From Bacteroidales bacterium (GTDB lineage: Bacteria > Bacteroidota > Bacteroidia > Bacteroidales > P3), in the NCBI GenBank assembly GCA_017550405.1, contig JAFZPH010000002.1:1-34814 (forward strand): 34,814 nucleotides of DNA. The letters are read 5' to 3'. A program made the position numbers and the translations under genes. Shown piece by piece: positions 8,377 to 15,898 of this stretch; within the stretch, counting starts at the first letter, position 1, and each line of letters begins with the position of its first letter. Under the pieces are notes generated by a model. That model was given only the letters and a program-made list of their open reading frames with translations, ran no database searches and was not told the origin of the DNA.

Positions 8377-8456
8377 CCCACATACTGTACTACACTTGAA
8401 AAGGTTGGAAGCCTCTGCCGCACAAAGCCGGTGTGCCAATCCTTGACAAACAAACG

Positions 8457-9035
8457 ATGAGAGAACTTATTTTTGCCACCAACAACAAGCACAAGTTAGA
8501 AGAAGTGAGCCGACTTCTGCAAGGCAGCGTGAAAGTCATCAGCCTTGCAGAAGCCGGGCTTGAAGGGGAAATCCCCGAGACCGCCGAGACCCTTCAAGGC
8601 AATGCCTTGCAGAAAGCACAATGGGTTTGGGAACGCACCGGCAAGGACTGTTTTGCCGACGACACAGGTCTTGAAGTGGATGCCCTTGGAGGCGCTCCCG
8701 GTGTCTATAGCGCCCGCTACGCCGGTGAGCACTGCTCTTTCGACGACAATATCGACAAACTGCTCCAAGCCCTCGACGGCAACACCAACCGCAAAGCAGC
8801 CTTCCGCACGGTGATATGCCTTATCGAAGGCGGCACCCCACGCTATTTCGAAGGCAAAGTCAACGGCTGCATCCTCACCGAACGCTACGGACAGGAAGGC
8901 TTCGGCTACGACCCTGTGTTCATGCCCGACCGCTTTGCCGTGAGCTTTGCCGAGATGCCCCTCGACGTGAAGAACCAGATAAGCCACCGCGGCCTGGCAA
9001 TAGCCGAACTGGTGAAGTACCTCACCGCAAACTAA
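8457..9035 (+). CDS. rdgB: non-canonical purine NTP pyrophosphatase (XTP/dITP diphosphatase)
   Basis: 192 residues from the ATG at 8457 (MRELIFATNN); an upstream in-frame GTG at 8433 would add 8 residues not typical of the family. The enzyme hydrolyses dITP, XTP and ITP to monophosphates, keeping deaminated purines out of DNA and RNA. Signature segments: ATNNKHKLEEV (substrate loop), FADDTGLEVDALGGAPGVYSARYAG with catalytic Asp68/Asp69, GFGYDPVF and the C-terminal SHRG. Full family length. First gene of a plus-strand run, 10 bases before the BFN-domain gene, consistent with a nucleotide-metabolism operon. Confidence 0.96.
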   Translation: MRELIFATNNKHKLEEVSRLLQGSVKVISLAEAGLEGEIPETAETLQGNALQKAQWVWERTGKDCFADDTGLEVDALGGAPGVYSARYAGEHCSFDDNIDKLLQALDGNTNRKAAFRTVICLIEGGTPRYFEGKVNGCILTERYGQEGFGYDPVFMPDRFAVSFAEMPLDVKNQISHRGLAIAELVKYLTAN

Positions 9036-9045
9036 CGTCAGTGCC

Positions 9046-9621
9046 ATGAGCTACACACAGGTATACCCTTTGCAGATTTCGCAAACCATGTCGATGAGCG
9101 ATGCCTATGTGCTGGTGCTTGATGCTCCTGGCACAGGCAAACAGGTGCCCGTCATCATCGGCGAACCCGAAGCCCAGGCCATTGTCATGGCCATCGAGCA
9201 ACGCCAGGCGCGCCGTCCCCTCACCCACCAACTGATCAACAACATCATGGAGCAGTACATGCTCATCCTCAAGCAGGTCACCATCGACCGTTTCGACGAG
9301 GGCATCTTCTACTCAACACTCTATATCAGCGACGGATTCACCGAGAAACGTATCGACAGCCGCACAAGCGACGCCATCGTTCTTGCCCTGATGCAGGGGT
9401 GCCCCATCATGATGGCACAAAACGTGCTGGACGAAACATCCATGGAACCCGGTGCCCTCGAGGACAACCTGCCCAAAAACAAAGCCCAACTGCCCAATCC
9501 CGACGAGACCCTCGACCAGCTCGAAGCACTTCTGCGCCAGTGCGAGGAGAACGAGGACTACGAGCAAGCCGCCGAAATTATGAAAAGAATCAACCGAATG
9601 AAAGGCAACGACCCGCAATAA
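9046..9621 (+). CDS. bifunctional nuclease (DUF151) domain protein with C-terminal UVR motif
   Basis: 191 residues. Residues 5-135 form a BFN/DUF151 domain: VLVLDAPGTGKQVPVIIGEPEAQAI, then FYSTLYI and RIDSRTSDAIVLAL. An acidic linker leads to a UVR-like motif at about 155-187 (LDQLEALLRQCEENEDYEQAAEIMKRI), the helical-hairpin contact element of UvrB/UvrC, often found in Bacteroidota members. Nuclease activity was reported for related plant and mycobacterial proteins; here it is only inferred. It sits 10 bases after rdgB, so the two are probably translated from one message. The C-terminal motif suggests a protein-protein contact in repair or regulation. Confidence 0.88.
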   Translation: MSYTQVYPLQISQTMSMSDAYVLVLDAPGTGKQVPVIIGEPEAQAIVMAIEQRQARRPLTHQLINNIMEQYMLILKQVTIDRFDEGIFYSTLYISDGFTEKRIDSRTSDAIVLALMQGCPIMMAQNVLDETSMEPGALEDNLPKNKAQLPNPDETLDQLEALLRQCEENEDYEQAAEIMKRINRMKGNDPQ

Positions 9622-9673
9622 AAGAGACTGCCGACCTCCATTCAATCACCCAACCCCAACACCCTACCACGCA

Positions 9674-10519
9674 ATGAACATACAACAAATAGACGAAACC
9701 GCAGGCTTTATCCGAGCATACTGCGGCGAGCAAGTACCCCGGATAGCAATCATCCTGGGCAGCGGACTCGGTCCTTTGGCCAACCATATCGACGACTCCG
9801 TCACCATCCCCTACAGTCGCATCCCCCACTTCCAGCAACCCACCGCCACCGGGCACCAGGGCAACCTCATCATCGGCACCCTCGGCGGCAAACGGGTCAT
9901 GGCCATGCAAGGCCGTTTCCACTACTACGAAGGCTACACCATGCAGCAAGTCACCTTCCCCGTGCGCGTCATGGCGCGTCTGGGCGTGAAATACCTCTTT
10001 GTCAGCAATGCCGCCGGAGCAGTCAATCCCGAATACCGTGTGGGCGACCTGATGATTATCACCGACCACATCAACTTCATGCCCAACCCTCTCGTCGGGC
10101 CTAACATGGAGGAATTCGGTCCCCGCTTCCCCGACATGACCACCGTCTACAGCCGACACCTCCGCGACATCGCCCTTGAGCAAGCCGCCCTCAAAGGTGA
10201 AAAGCTCAGGCTGGGTGTGTATGCCGCCGGAACAGGCCCCACCTACGAGACCCCGGCCGAATACCGCATGTACCACATCCTCGGCGCCGACGCCGCAGGC
10301 ATGTCCACCGTGCCCGAAGTCATCGTGGCCCGCCACAGCGGCATGGAGATTTTCGGCATCAGTGTCATCACCAACCAAAGCGCCGACCTTGGCGACCACT
10401 GCCTCAACGACGGCGACGACGTGGTGCTTCAGGCCAACCGTGCTGCCGACAAGATGACCGACCTCCTCTGCGCCATTATCTCCCAGCTCGACATCCAACC
10501 CCTACCGCAAGCCCAATAA
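9674..10519 (+). CDS. punA: purine nucleoside phosphorylase, trimeric (class I) type
   Basis: 281 residues. It cleaves inosine or guanosine with phosphate to free base and ribose-1-phosphate, for purine salvage. Phosphate-site residues are visible in LGSGLG (Ser30), TGHQG (His61) and MQGRFHYYEGY (Arg81, His83, Tyr85). The base and ribose pocket is in YETPAEY (Glu192), GMST (Met210, Ser211) and ITNQSA (Asn234). Glu/Asn in these two positions is the 6-oxopurine-specific pattern. Full length for the family. 52 bases after the BFN-domain gene in the same run, which fits a purine theme with rdgB. Confidence 0.96.
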   Translation: MNIQQIDETAGFIRAYCGEQVPRIAIILGSGLGPLANHIDDSVTIPYSRIPHFQQPTATGHQGNLIIGTLGGKRVMAMQGRFHYYEGYTMQQVTFPVRVMARLGVKYLFVSNAAGAVNPEYRVGDLMIITDHINFMPNPLVGPNMEEFGPRFPDMTTVYSRHLRDIALEQAALKGEKLRLGVYAAGTGPTYETPAEYRMYHILGADAAGMSTVPEVIVARHSGMEIFGISVITNQSADLGDHCLNDGDDVVLQANRAADKMTDLLCAIISQLDIQPLPQAQ

Positions 10520-10591
10520 CCCAATTCCACTGTCACCTGTCCAACACCCCTCATCACTCCCACAAATCAACAATCCACCCCGAACTACACA

Positions 10592-11362
10592 ATGATCAAA
10601 GCCGCATTTTTCGACATCGACGGCACCCTCCTCAGCTTCAAAACCCACCTGGTATCGCCTGGCACCATCCTGGCCTTCGAGGAGTTGCACCGCCTAGGCA
10701 TACACACATTCATCTCCTCCGGCAGACCCAAAGTGCTTATCCCGTCCATGCCCGTCGATTTCGACGGCTATGTCACCATGAACGGCGGCTACTGCTTTGT
10801 AGGGGACCAAGTGCTGCTGCGCAGCCCCATCCCCCAGCAGGAGACCGACCGATGGCTCGAGTATGCCGAACAGGAGAACCTGTGCACAATGATATTCACC
10901 GAACACGAGATGTTCGTCAACACCCACTCCGACCCCGTAGCCAACGCCATCCGCAACCAGCTTGAGTTCCAAATGCCTCCCCTGCTCCCCACCCGGCAAA
11001 TGATGGGACGCGAGACCTTCCAGGTCATCGCCATCATGCCTGCCCAACGCGACAACGACGTGCTGCAGATGCTGCCCCACTGCCGACTGCCACGATGGCA
11101 TCCCCAGTTCAGCGACCTTGTCAACGCCGACAACAGCAAAGCCACGGGAATAGACAGCATCCTGCACCATTATGGCATCGACCGCAACGAATGCATCGGC
11201 TTCGGCGACGGGGGCAACGACATCGAGATGCTCGACTTCTGCGGCATCGGGGTGGCCATGGGCAACGCCGACGACAACGTCAAAGCCCACGCCGACTACG
11301 TCACCACCAGCGTCGACGACGAAGGCATAGCCAACGCCCTGCGCGAGCTACATATTATATAA
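10592..11362 (+). CDS. Cof-type HAD-IIB family hydrolase
   Basis: 256 residues. HAD motif I is FFDIDGTLL (nucleophile Asp8, acid/base Asp10), motif II ISSGR, motif III the Lys in NADNSKATGI, and motif IV IGFGDGGNDIEM. The C2B cap lies at about residues 80-180. These enzymes are Mg-dependent phosphatases of sugar phosphates, nucleotides or flavin precursors; the substrate cannot be read from sequence. Last gene of the rdgB run, 72 bases after the phosphorylase gene. It faces the minus-strand nucleoid-protein gene across only 21 bases, and no terminator hairpin is evident between them. Confidence 0.93.
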   Translation: MIKAAFFDIDGTLLSFKTHLVSPGTILAFEELHRLGIHTFISSGRPKVLIPSMPVDFDGYVTMNGGYCFVGDQVLLRSPIPQQETDRWLEYAEQENLCTMIFTEHEMFVNTHSDPVANAIRNQLEFQMPPLLPTRQMMGRETFQVIAIMPAQRDNDVLQMLPHCRLPRWHPQFSDLVNADNSKATGIDSILHHYGIDRNECIGFGDGGNDIEMLDFCGIGVAMGNADDNVKAHADYVTTSVDDEGIANALRELHII

Positions 11363-11383
11363 GTATAGTGGAAACGGCGTCGG

Positions 11384-12463
11384 CTACGACTCCTCCTTGA
11401 AATAGACCTTATAATACTTCCCCTTCTCGTCCTCGCCCTGCTCAATCAGTTCGCGGTTGCCGTGGACATAGATATGGAAGTTCTTGTCGAGTTTGATGAC
11501 ACTTTTATACGCCCTCGCCTGTTTCTTCACAGCGCTCTCGCTGATGTCATAGTTCTCGGGCATCTGCACATCATACTCCTGCTGATACTGCTCGCGGTAT
11601 TCCTTGAAACTGTCTATCACCTCGGGCTGGGCAATCACCTCCTGCGTAAACGTCTGCAAGTCGAAATTATCATTCTGCTTGAAATAATTGCTGCAGCGGT
11701 TCAACATATCCGCCTGGTCGGCCTTGCTCACCCCCTCAAACTGCTGGGGCAGCTCGTCGGTGACAAACTTCTTGTAGGCCTGCATCTCGGTGTGGGTATT
11801 GTAATAATCATCCTCGCGCTGGCGGACGGAGAGGAACGCGTCCTTCCAATAGAGTGCGTCGACGGTGCGGTTGGTCGCATCTACCACGCTCACGACATAG
11901 CCTTTCTCCGCCTCAGTATTGAAGATGATGGCTCCTTTGTCCAGCTTGGCGGGATTAATGCCCTGCTGCACCTCCAACTCGTAGCGGGCAGTGGCACTGG
12001 CGTCGTCCTCGGCACGGCTCCATTCCTCGTCGCCATGCAGCACCTTCAGAAACGACTCTTTGCTCTCCGACTTGAACAGACCGATGGCATCCATGGTCTC
12101 GCCATTGAACATGCAACCTGAAAAATAGACCACAAACAGCTCGCCGCCCTTTATGTTGGCGTGGGTGGAGGCGTCGTAGAGGAGCCGTGCGATGTCGCAC
12201 GACGCCTCCATCAAGCACTCCGGGTCGGAAAAGATATCGGCACAATGACGATAGAGCGGGTTCATCTCCACTCCATCGTCACTGTACAAGCGGTAGTACT
12301 CCTCCACTTTGAAGGGACCAAGGAAATAGCGCACTAGCACATCCTGCAGTTGTTCTGTCAGGTGCAACGGCTCAGTTGAAAGGACATAGCCCTCCTCCGT
12401 GGCCTTGTTGCCCACACGGTGCAGGACAACGGCGTGTATCGATGAGGCTTCAAAAACAGGCAT
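11384..12463 (-). CDS. nucleoid-associated protein (NdpA/YejK family)
   Basis: 359 residues. The family features are the N-terminal VVLHRVGNKATEEGY segment, a central FVVYF strand and a mid-protein DKGAIIFNTEAEKGYVVSVVD strand pair. The C-terminal part contains VKKQARAYKSVIKLDKNFHIYVHGN, which resembles the conserved end of NA37 proteins. Members bind the nucleoid in Proteobacteria; in Bacteroidota the role is untested and some homologues sit in defence or mobile contexts. The start at 12463 follows the lipoprotein stop by 12 bases, so the two genes probably share a message. Confidence 0.88.
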   Translation of the reverse strand: MPVFEASSIHAVVLHRVGNKATEEGYVLSTEPLHLTEQLQDVLVRYFLGPFKVEEYYRLYSDDGVEMNPLYRHCADIFSDPECLMEASCDIARLLYDASTHANIKGGELFVVYFSGCMFNGETMDAIGLFKSESKESFLKVLHGDEEWSRAEDDASATARYELEVQQGINPAKLDKGAIIFNTEAEKGYVVSVVDATNRTVDALYWKDAFLSVRQREDDYYNTHTEMQAYKKFVTDELPQQFEGVSKADQADMLNRCSNYFKQNDNFDLQTFTQEVIAQPEVIDSFKEYREQYQQEYDVQMPENYDISESAVKKQARAYKSVIKLDKNFHIYVHGNRELIEQGEDEKGKYYKVYFKEES

Positions 12464-12475
12464 CGGCAGGGAGAT

Positions 12476-13270
12476 TTAACGCACATTGCGGACCAGACGA
12501 ACAGCCATTCCCGACACGCGTGAACCCATTCCAAAATTGATAGTCATGTTATGGAACTCAAGCAGGTCGGCATACCATTCAATTTGATTCTCTACCGTAG
12601 AGGTCCAATAAAGACCCGACGCATTATCAAAGCGGTTAATCTCTCTCCCATATCGGCTACCCACTGCTGGAAGGAAGATACAGCTGTCGGGGACAGACTC
12701 GAAATTCCTTTCCTGTTCCTTATAATTGTCAGGGAATAGCAACAATCCATACTGCCCATTCAAGACACACAACAGATACGAATGACCTACACCGGTGCCC
12801 TTATTCACCTCCCGCTTGTAAAGCAGATAATTCCACTCATCCTTCGACAGCGTGCGCCATCCAGCACCCAGCGAAATGACCAACTCGGGATTTGTTCCCC
12901 AGTCCACAAAACTGCCGGTGAACAGTTGCTGGTTGGTCTCAAAGGTCCTACCCCAGTTGTTCGAGGCGGTGCTCCAGCCAAAGAGATCCATCGCATTCTC
13001 GTCATTTTCTTCCAGAAAGTCTTCTTGATGGGCTGCAAAACGCCAACGGCCCGACACATACTGCAGATTGCCCGGGCTGAAACGCACCTGTTGCGAATCG
13101 CTGATGGAGAATGTCGCCGTAAGGGGCTCTTCGGGAGGCAGCACCGTGTCTGTATCAGGGGGCGTCACCGGTACTATCGGGCGCACCGATTCGTCTTTCC
13201 TGCACCCCACGGCAATGACCATGCACAGCATCGAGCTGAACAATACTTTCGTGATAAAATGTTTCTTCAT
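12476..13270 (-). CDS. surface lipoprotein with FGly/SUMF1-like fold
   Basis: 264 residues. The lipoprotein signal ends at VIAVG-C23, followed by RKDES, which resembles the acidic lipoprotein export signal that sends Bacteroidota lipoproteins to the cell surface. A proline-rich linker (PIVPVTPPDTDTVLPPEEP) precedes a globular domain starting QQVRFSPGNLQYVSGRWRFA and containing WRTLSKDEWNYLL, LPAVGSRYG, SGLYWTST and a final VSGMAVRLVR. These are landmarks of the sulfatase-modifying-factor-like fold that recurs in Bacteroidota and Fibrobacter surface proteins, usually without enzymatic function. Upstream and probably co-transcribed with the nucleoid-protein gene. Binding partner unknown. Confidence 0.85.
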   Translation of the reverse strand: MKKHFITKVLFSSMLCMVIAVGCRKDESVRPIVPVTPPDTDTVLPPEEPLTATFSISDSQQVRFSPGNLQYVSGRWRFAAHQEDFLEENDENAMDLFGWSTASNNWGRTFETNQQLFTGSFVDWGTNPELVISLGAGWRTLSKDEWNYLLYKREVNKGTGVGHSYLLCVLNGQYGLLLFPDNYKEQERNFESVPDSCIFLPAVGSRYGREINRFDNASGLYWTSTVENQIEWYADLLEFHNMTINFGMGSRVSGMAVRLVRNVR

Positions 13271-13543
13271 AAGACCTAAGAATGATTTGAATCAATAATT
13301 TGGACTCGCCAATCTTCATCAACTACGGCATGAGTGGAGCCCGTTCCCCACGTCGCAGTATTCTTTAAGTATTAGAAACGCAAAACAGGCTGTTTTCTTA
13401 CAGCCATCGACGTTAAAAAACGTTAAGGGGATACGGGAAGCCCATTCGCTGAACCTTTGAGACGTTATTTCAAAGACACATTGTCGGCTGAGGGGTAAGT
13501 CATCAAACGACGCACCTTGTCACCACCGCCGACATGCAGTTGG

Positions 13544-13608
13544 GTTTAACCCAAATCGGTCGTTAGGGTATTTATGCCAAGTCGGTCTAATGTCCGATTT
13601 GGGTTAAC
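13544..13608. repeat. inverted pair of AACCCAAATCGG repeats
   Basis: TTAACCCAAATCGG (13546-13559) and CCGATTTGGGTTAA (13594-13607) are perfect 14-bp inverted arms 34 bases apart. Each copy is followed by a related tail (TCGTTAGG in the first; ACATTAGACCGACTT on the minus strand in the second). The same unit recurs at 13909-13940. Confidence 0.8.
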
Positions 13609-13620
13609 ACATACCGAGAG

Positions 13621-13729
13621 GGGCCGTTCAATCCTGCATCCTTATAGTATTGTTATAGCAACGTTACTCGACATGATAACGGGTAACAAGCCTAGAAGCA
13701 GGCAACATCGAGCCAGGATTGAACGACCC
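13621..13729. repeat. 109-base element with 16-bp terminal inverted repeats (MITE-like)
   Basis: The left arm 13621-13636 and right arm 13714-13729 are inverted copies with one mismatch; the shared core is GTTCAATCCTG / CAGGATTGAAC. The inner 77 bases have smaller inverted segments (GTTAC/GTAAC, CCTGC/GCAGG). No target-site duplication is obvious. It could be a miniature mobile element or a structured RNA. Confidence 0.5.
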
Positions 13730-13740
13730 AAGTGGGTCGT
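13723..13740. repeat. 18-base near-perfect palindrome
   Basis: ACGACCCA AG TGGGTCGT is a perfect 8-bp dyad with a 2-base centre. It overlaps the right end of the 13621-13729 element. It has the form of a dimeric repressor operator or of a terminator stem without a U-tract. Confidence 0.6.
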
Positions 13741-13908
13741 GGCGTGACGTCCGCTGAGACTTCCCGGCACTGCGATGGGACCGGGGAGGCGCAGTGAGGG
13801 AGAAAAGGCTGGGCAGGGAAAGAGTGTGGAGGGCGTTGCGGGGGGAGGGCGGAGTGTCCGTCGGATAAGTGTAAAAAGTGAATTGAGAGTGCGGTTATCC
13901 CGATTGAA

Positions 13909-13940
13909 AAGTCGGCCTAATGACCGATTGGGGTTGAAAC
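13909..13940 (-). repeat. third copy of the AACCCAAATCGG repeat family
   Basis: The minus strand reads as a variant of the 13579-13608 copy: CCCCAATCGGTCATTAGGCC followed by GACTT. It ends 19 bases before the fucosidase stop codon region. Confidence 0.7.
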
Positions 13941-13959
13941 AACAGTCACACGACAACGA

Positions 13960-15408
13960 CTACCTGTCGCCATAATGGGTAATGCGGAACACCCATGCGC
14001 CGCGCATCTTGTTAAGGTCCTCGATAGTGAGGTTGTTGAGACGGATATATATACTGCCTGCAAAGTAGTAGTGGACAATGGGCTTGTCGCATCCAAGCAG
14101 TTTTATTTGCGAGAAGAGGCCGGGACGGGGCATGTTTTTCAGCACGAGGGTCTTGCCGTCGAGGTGGGTGGCAATGGCGTAGAGGTTGCCGCCTGCCCGG
14201 GTGTAATAGACGGTGCTGTCCCTCTCGCACATCTTGTGGTAAGGACGTGAGCCATAAATCGCCTCTCCGTTCACCTTCAGCCAGTTGCCAAGGTCGAGCA
14301 GCCGCTCTTGCTGAAGCATCGGGATGGTGCCGTCGGCATTAGGTCCCACATTAAGCGTAAGGCCGCCGCCAGCAGCAACCAGCTTGACGAAATGACGTAT
14401 CAGCGAGTCGCTGGTGAGGTAATTCTCAAGCGGCTCATTGCGGTTCAGGCCGAAGCTCTTGCCTATGCCGCGACATTCGGCCCAGGGTCGGACAGTGTCG
14501 TTGATGGCGCCTTTGTATTCGGGGGTGCGGAATCCGTGCTGCGTGCCCTCGCCCCAACGGTCGTTGACGATGGCTTCAGGGCCTACGGTGTTGTAATACC
14601 AGGCTATGAGTTCCTTGGCCCGGAATTGCTCGGCCGAGTTCTGCCATTCGCCGTCGGTGAAGATAAGGCTGGGCTTGTACTTCCTGACAAGTTCCTTGAA
14701 CTGGGGCATCATGTAGTGGTCGACATATTCGCCTATGGCGCTATCGGGGTCGTGCATCCAGATATGCAGGTTGTTGGTCCACTCGGTGAGGGAGTAGTAG
14801 AAACCCATCTTGAGTCCTGCCTTGCGGACGGACTTGGTGAGCATGTCGACAATGTCCTTGTGGGGACCTGTCACCACGCTGTTCCAGTTGGGTTGGTAGC
14901 GGCTGCGCCATAGGCAGTAGCCATCGTGGTGCTTGGTCACCAACACCACATATTTGGCACCCGACCGCACAAAGAGGTCGGCCCACTGGTCGGGATTCCA
15001 ATGTTCGGCATGCCACGATTGGGCGTATAGCGTATAAAGGTCGGTAGGCTTGGGGCGTTGCTTTACGCCGGGGCTATTGCTCAGCCTTCCACTCCATTGG
15101 TCACCCAGCATATAACCCCACCGACGGTTGTAGTCTCTCATTTCCTCCACCCTGACAGTATCGCCGGTCATCAGTCCGCGGTAGAACCATTCGGCATAAC
15201 CGTCGGGTGCCGACCAGGCAGGGACGGAGTAGAGGCCCCAGTGGATGAAAATGCCAAGTTTGGCATCGCTGAACCATTGGGGGTAGCCTCGCTGGTTCAA
15301 CGACTCCCACGTGGGCAAGACCTCGGCGGGTTGTGTGTCCTGTGCCATGCCTCGCACACCGCACAATGCACACAACATCGTTATTACAATATATTTGAAA
15401 TTCCGCAT
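13960..15408 (-). CDS. alpha-L-fucosidase, glycoside hydrolase family 29
   Basis: 482 residues from the ATG at 15408. Starting earlier would place the start upstream of the -7 element and before the signal peptide. The signal peptide is residues 1-22 (cleavage GMA-Q). GH29 landmarks are WFSDAKLGIFIHWGLYSVPA (His56-Trp57), VTKHHDGYCLW (His160-His161), GFYYSLTEW and LIFTDGEW with the candidate nucleophile Asp252, followed by GGGLTLNVGPNADG. A C-terminal beta-sandwich domain completes the protein. It would release fucose from mucin or plant/host glycans in the periplasm or at the surface. No SusC/SusD pair adjoins it, so it is not in a classical polysaccharide-utilization locus here. Divergent from the GroES-like gene. 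Confidence 0.95.
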   Translation of the reverse strand: MRNFKYIVITMLCALCGVRGMAQDTQPAEVLPTWESLNQRGYPQWFSDAKLGIFIHWGLYSVPAWSAPDGYAEWFYRGLMTGDTVRVEEMRDYNRRWGYMLGDQWSGRLSNSPGVKQRPKPTDLYTLYAQSWHAEHWNPDQWADLFVRSGAKYVVLVTKHHDGYCLWRSRYQPNWNSVVTGPHKDIVDMLTKSVRKAGLKMGFYYSLTEWTNNLHIWMHDPDSAIGEYVDHYMMPQFKELVRKYKPSLIFTDGEWQNSAEQFRAKELIAWYYNTVGPEAIVNDRWGEGTQHGFRTPEYKGAINDTVRPWAECRGIGKSFGLNRNEPLENYLTSDSLIRHFVKLVAAGGGLTLNVGPNADGTIPMLQQERLLDLGNWLKVNGEAIYGSRPYHKMCERDSTVYYTRAGGNLYAIATHLDGKTLVLKNMPRPGLFSQIKLLGCDKPIVHYYFAGSIYIRLNNLTIEDLNKMRGAWVFRITHYGDR

Positions 15409-15456
15409 AATATCAACGTTTTCAATGTAAAATAACACTTGGTCATCTATTACTAC

Positions 15457-15514
15457 AAATTGCAAAGTTACGAAAAAAAAGTGGATTCCAATTTTTTTCG
15501 TAACTTTGCAATTT
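15457..15514. promoter_or_regulatory. perfectly symmetric divergent promoter pair
   Basis: A 23-bp perfect inverted repeat (arms 15457-15479 and 15492-15514) with a 12-base centre contains TAACTTTG on each strand: minus at 15470-15463 for the fucosidase gene and plus at 15501-15508 for the GroES-like gene. The two promoters are therefore identical in sequence around the -7 element and 5' end. Transcripts would start near 15456 and 15515. The plus leader contains GGAG just before the ATG at 15527. Confidence 0.75.
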
Positions 15515-15526
15515 CAATTTGGAGTT

Positions 15527-15883
15527 ATGACAACCAATCTTGACAAAATTATAGTGGTGGGCGACAGGGTTTTAATCAAGCCCAACGATGTTGCCGACCG
15601 TACCAAAAGCGGGCTGTATCTGCCCGCCGGATATCAGGACAAAGAGAAGATACAATCGGGCTACATCCTAAAATGCGGACCGGGCTACCCCCTCCCCTCC
15701 ATGGATGATGGCGAGTCGTGGAACAGCAGCCATCGCGACACGCACTATATGCCCCTGCAGGTGCAACCCGGCGACCTTGCCCTCTTCCTGCAGAAGAATG
15801 CCATCGAAATAAAATATAACAACGACAAATATTTCATCGTCCCACAGAATGCAATACTGCTTGTGGAGCGCGACGAGTTTTAA
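15527..15883 (+). CDS. GroES-like co-chaperone family protein (Bacteroidota paralogue)
   Basis: 118 residues from the ATG at 15527; an upstream in-frame ATG at 15506 lies within the -7 element and is excluded. The fold reads as a chaperonin-10 barrel: IIVVGDRVLIKPND, TKSGLYLPAG, EKIQSGYILKCGPG, VQPGDLALFLQ and KYFIVPQNAILLVERDEF. It differs from housekeeping GroES by a long central insertion (about residues 60-80, with GESWNSSHRDTH) where the mobile loop and roof hairpin would be changed. No groEL gene is adjacent. It lies 15 bases before alaS, so both are probably on one message. Confidence 0.88.
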   Translation: MTTNLDKIIVVGDRVLIKPNDVADRTKSGLYLPAGYQDKEKIQSGYILKCGPGYPLPSMDDGESWNSSHRDTHYMPLQVQPGDLALFLQKNAIEIKYNNDKYFIVPQNAILLVERDEF

Positions 15884-15898
15884 TCAGACCTTTTAGCT

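Larger units (their letters stand above)
13271..13959. other. gene-free, repeat-rich intergenic region
   Basis: 689 bases between the lipoprotein start and the fucosidase stop. No open frame here has signal, motif or family likeness. The region contains three copies of an AACCCAAATCGG-type repeat (13544-13568, 13579-13608, 13909-13940), a 109-base element bounded by 16-bp inverted repeats (13621-13729), a near-perfect 18-base palindrome (13723-13740) and an 83-base purine-rich, G-rich tract (about 13776-13858). It may hold a promoter for the lipoprotein gene but no TAnnTTTG is obvious there. Confidence 0.7.

Noticed and set aside
13642..13975. Open frames of about 100 codons in the gene-free gap
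   Set aside because: Both strands give low-complexity Arg/Pro/Ser or Gly/Arg-rich peptides with no homologous motif; the tract itself is purine-biased.
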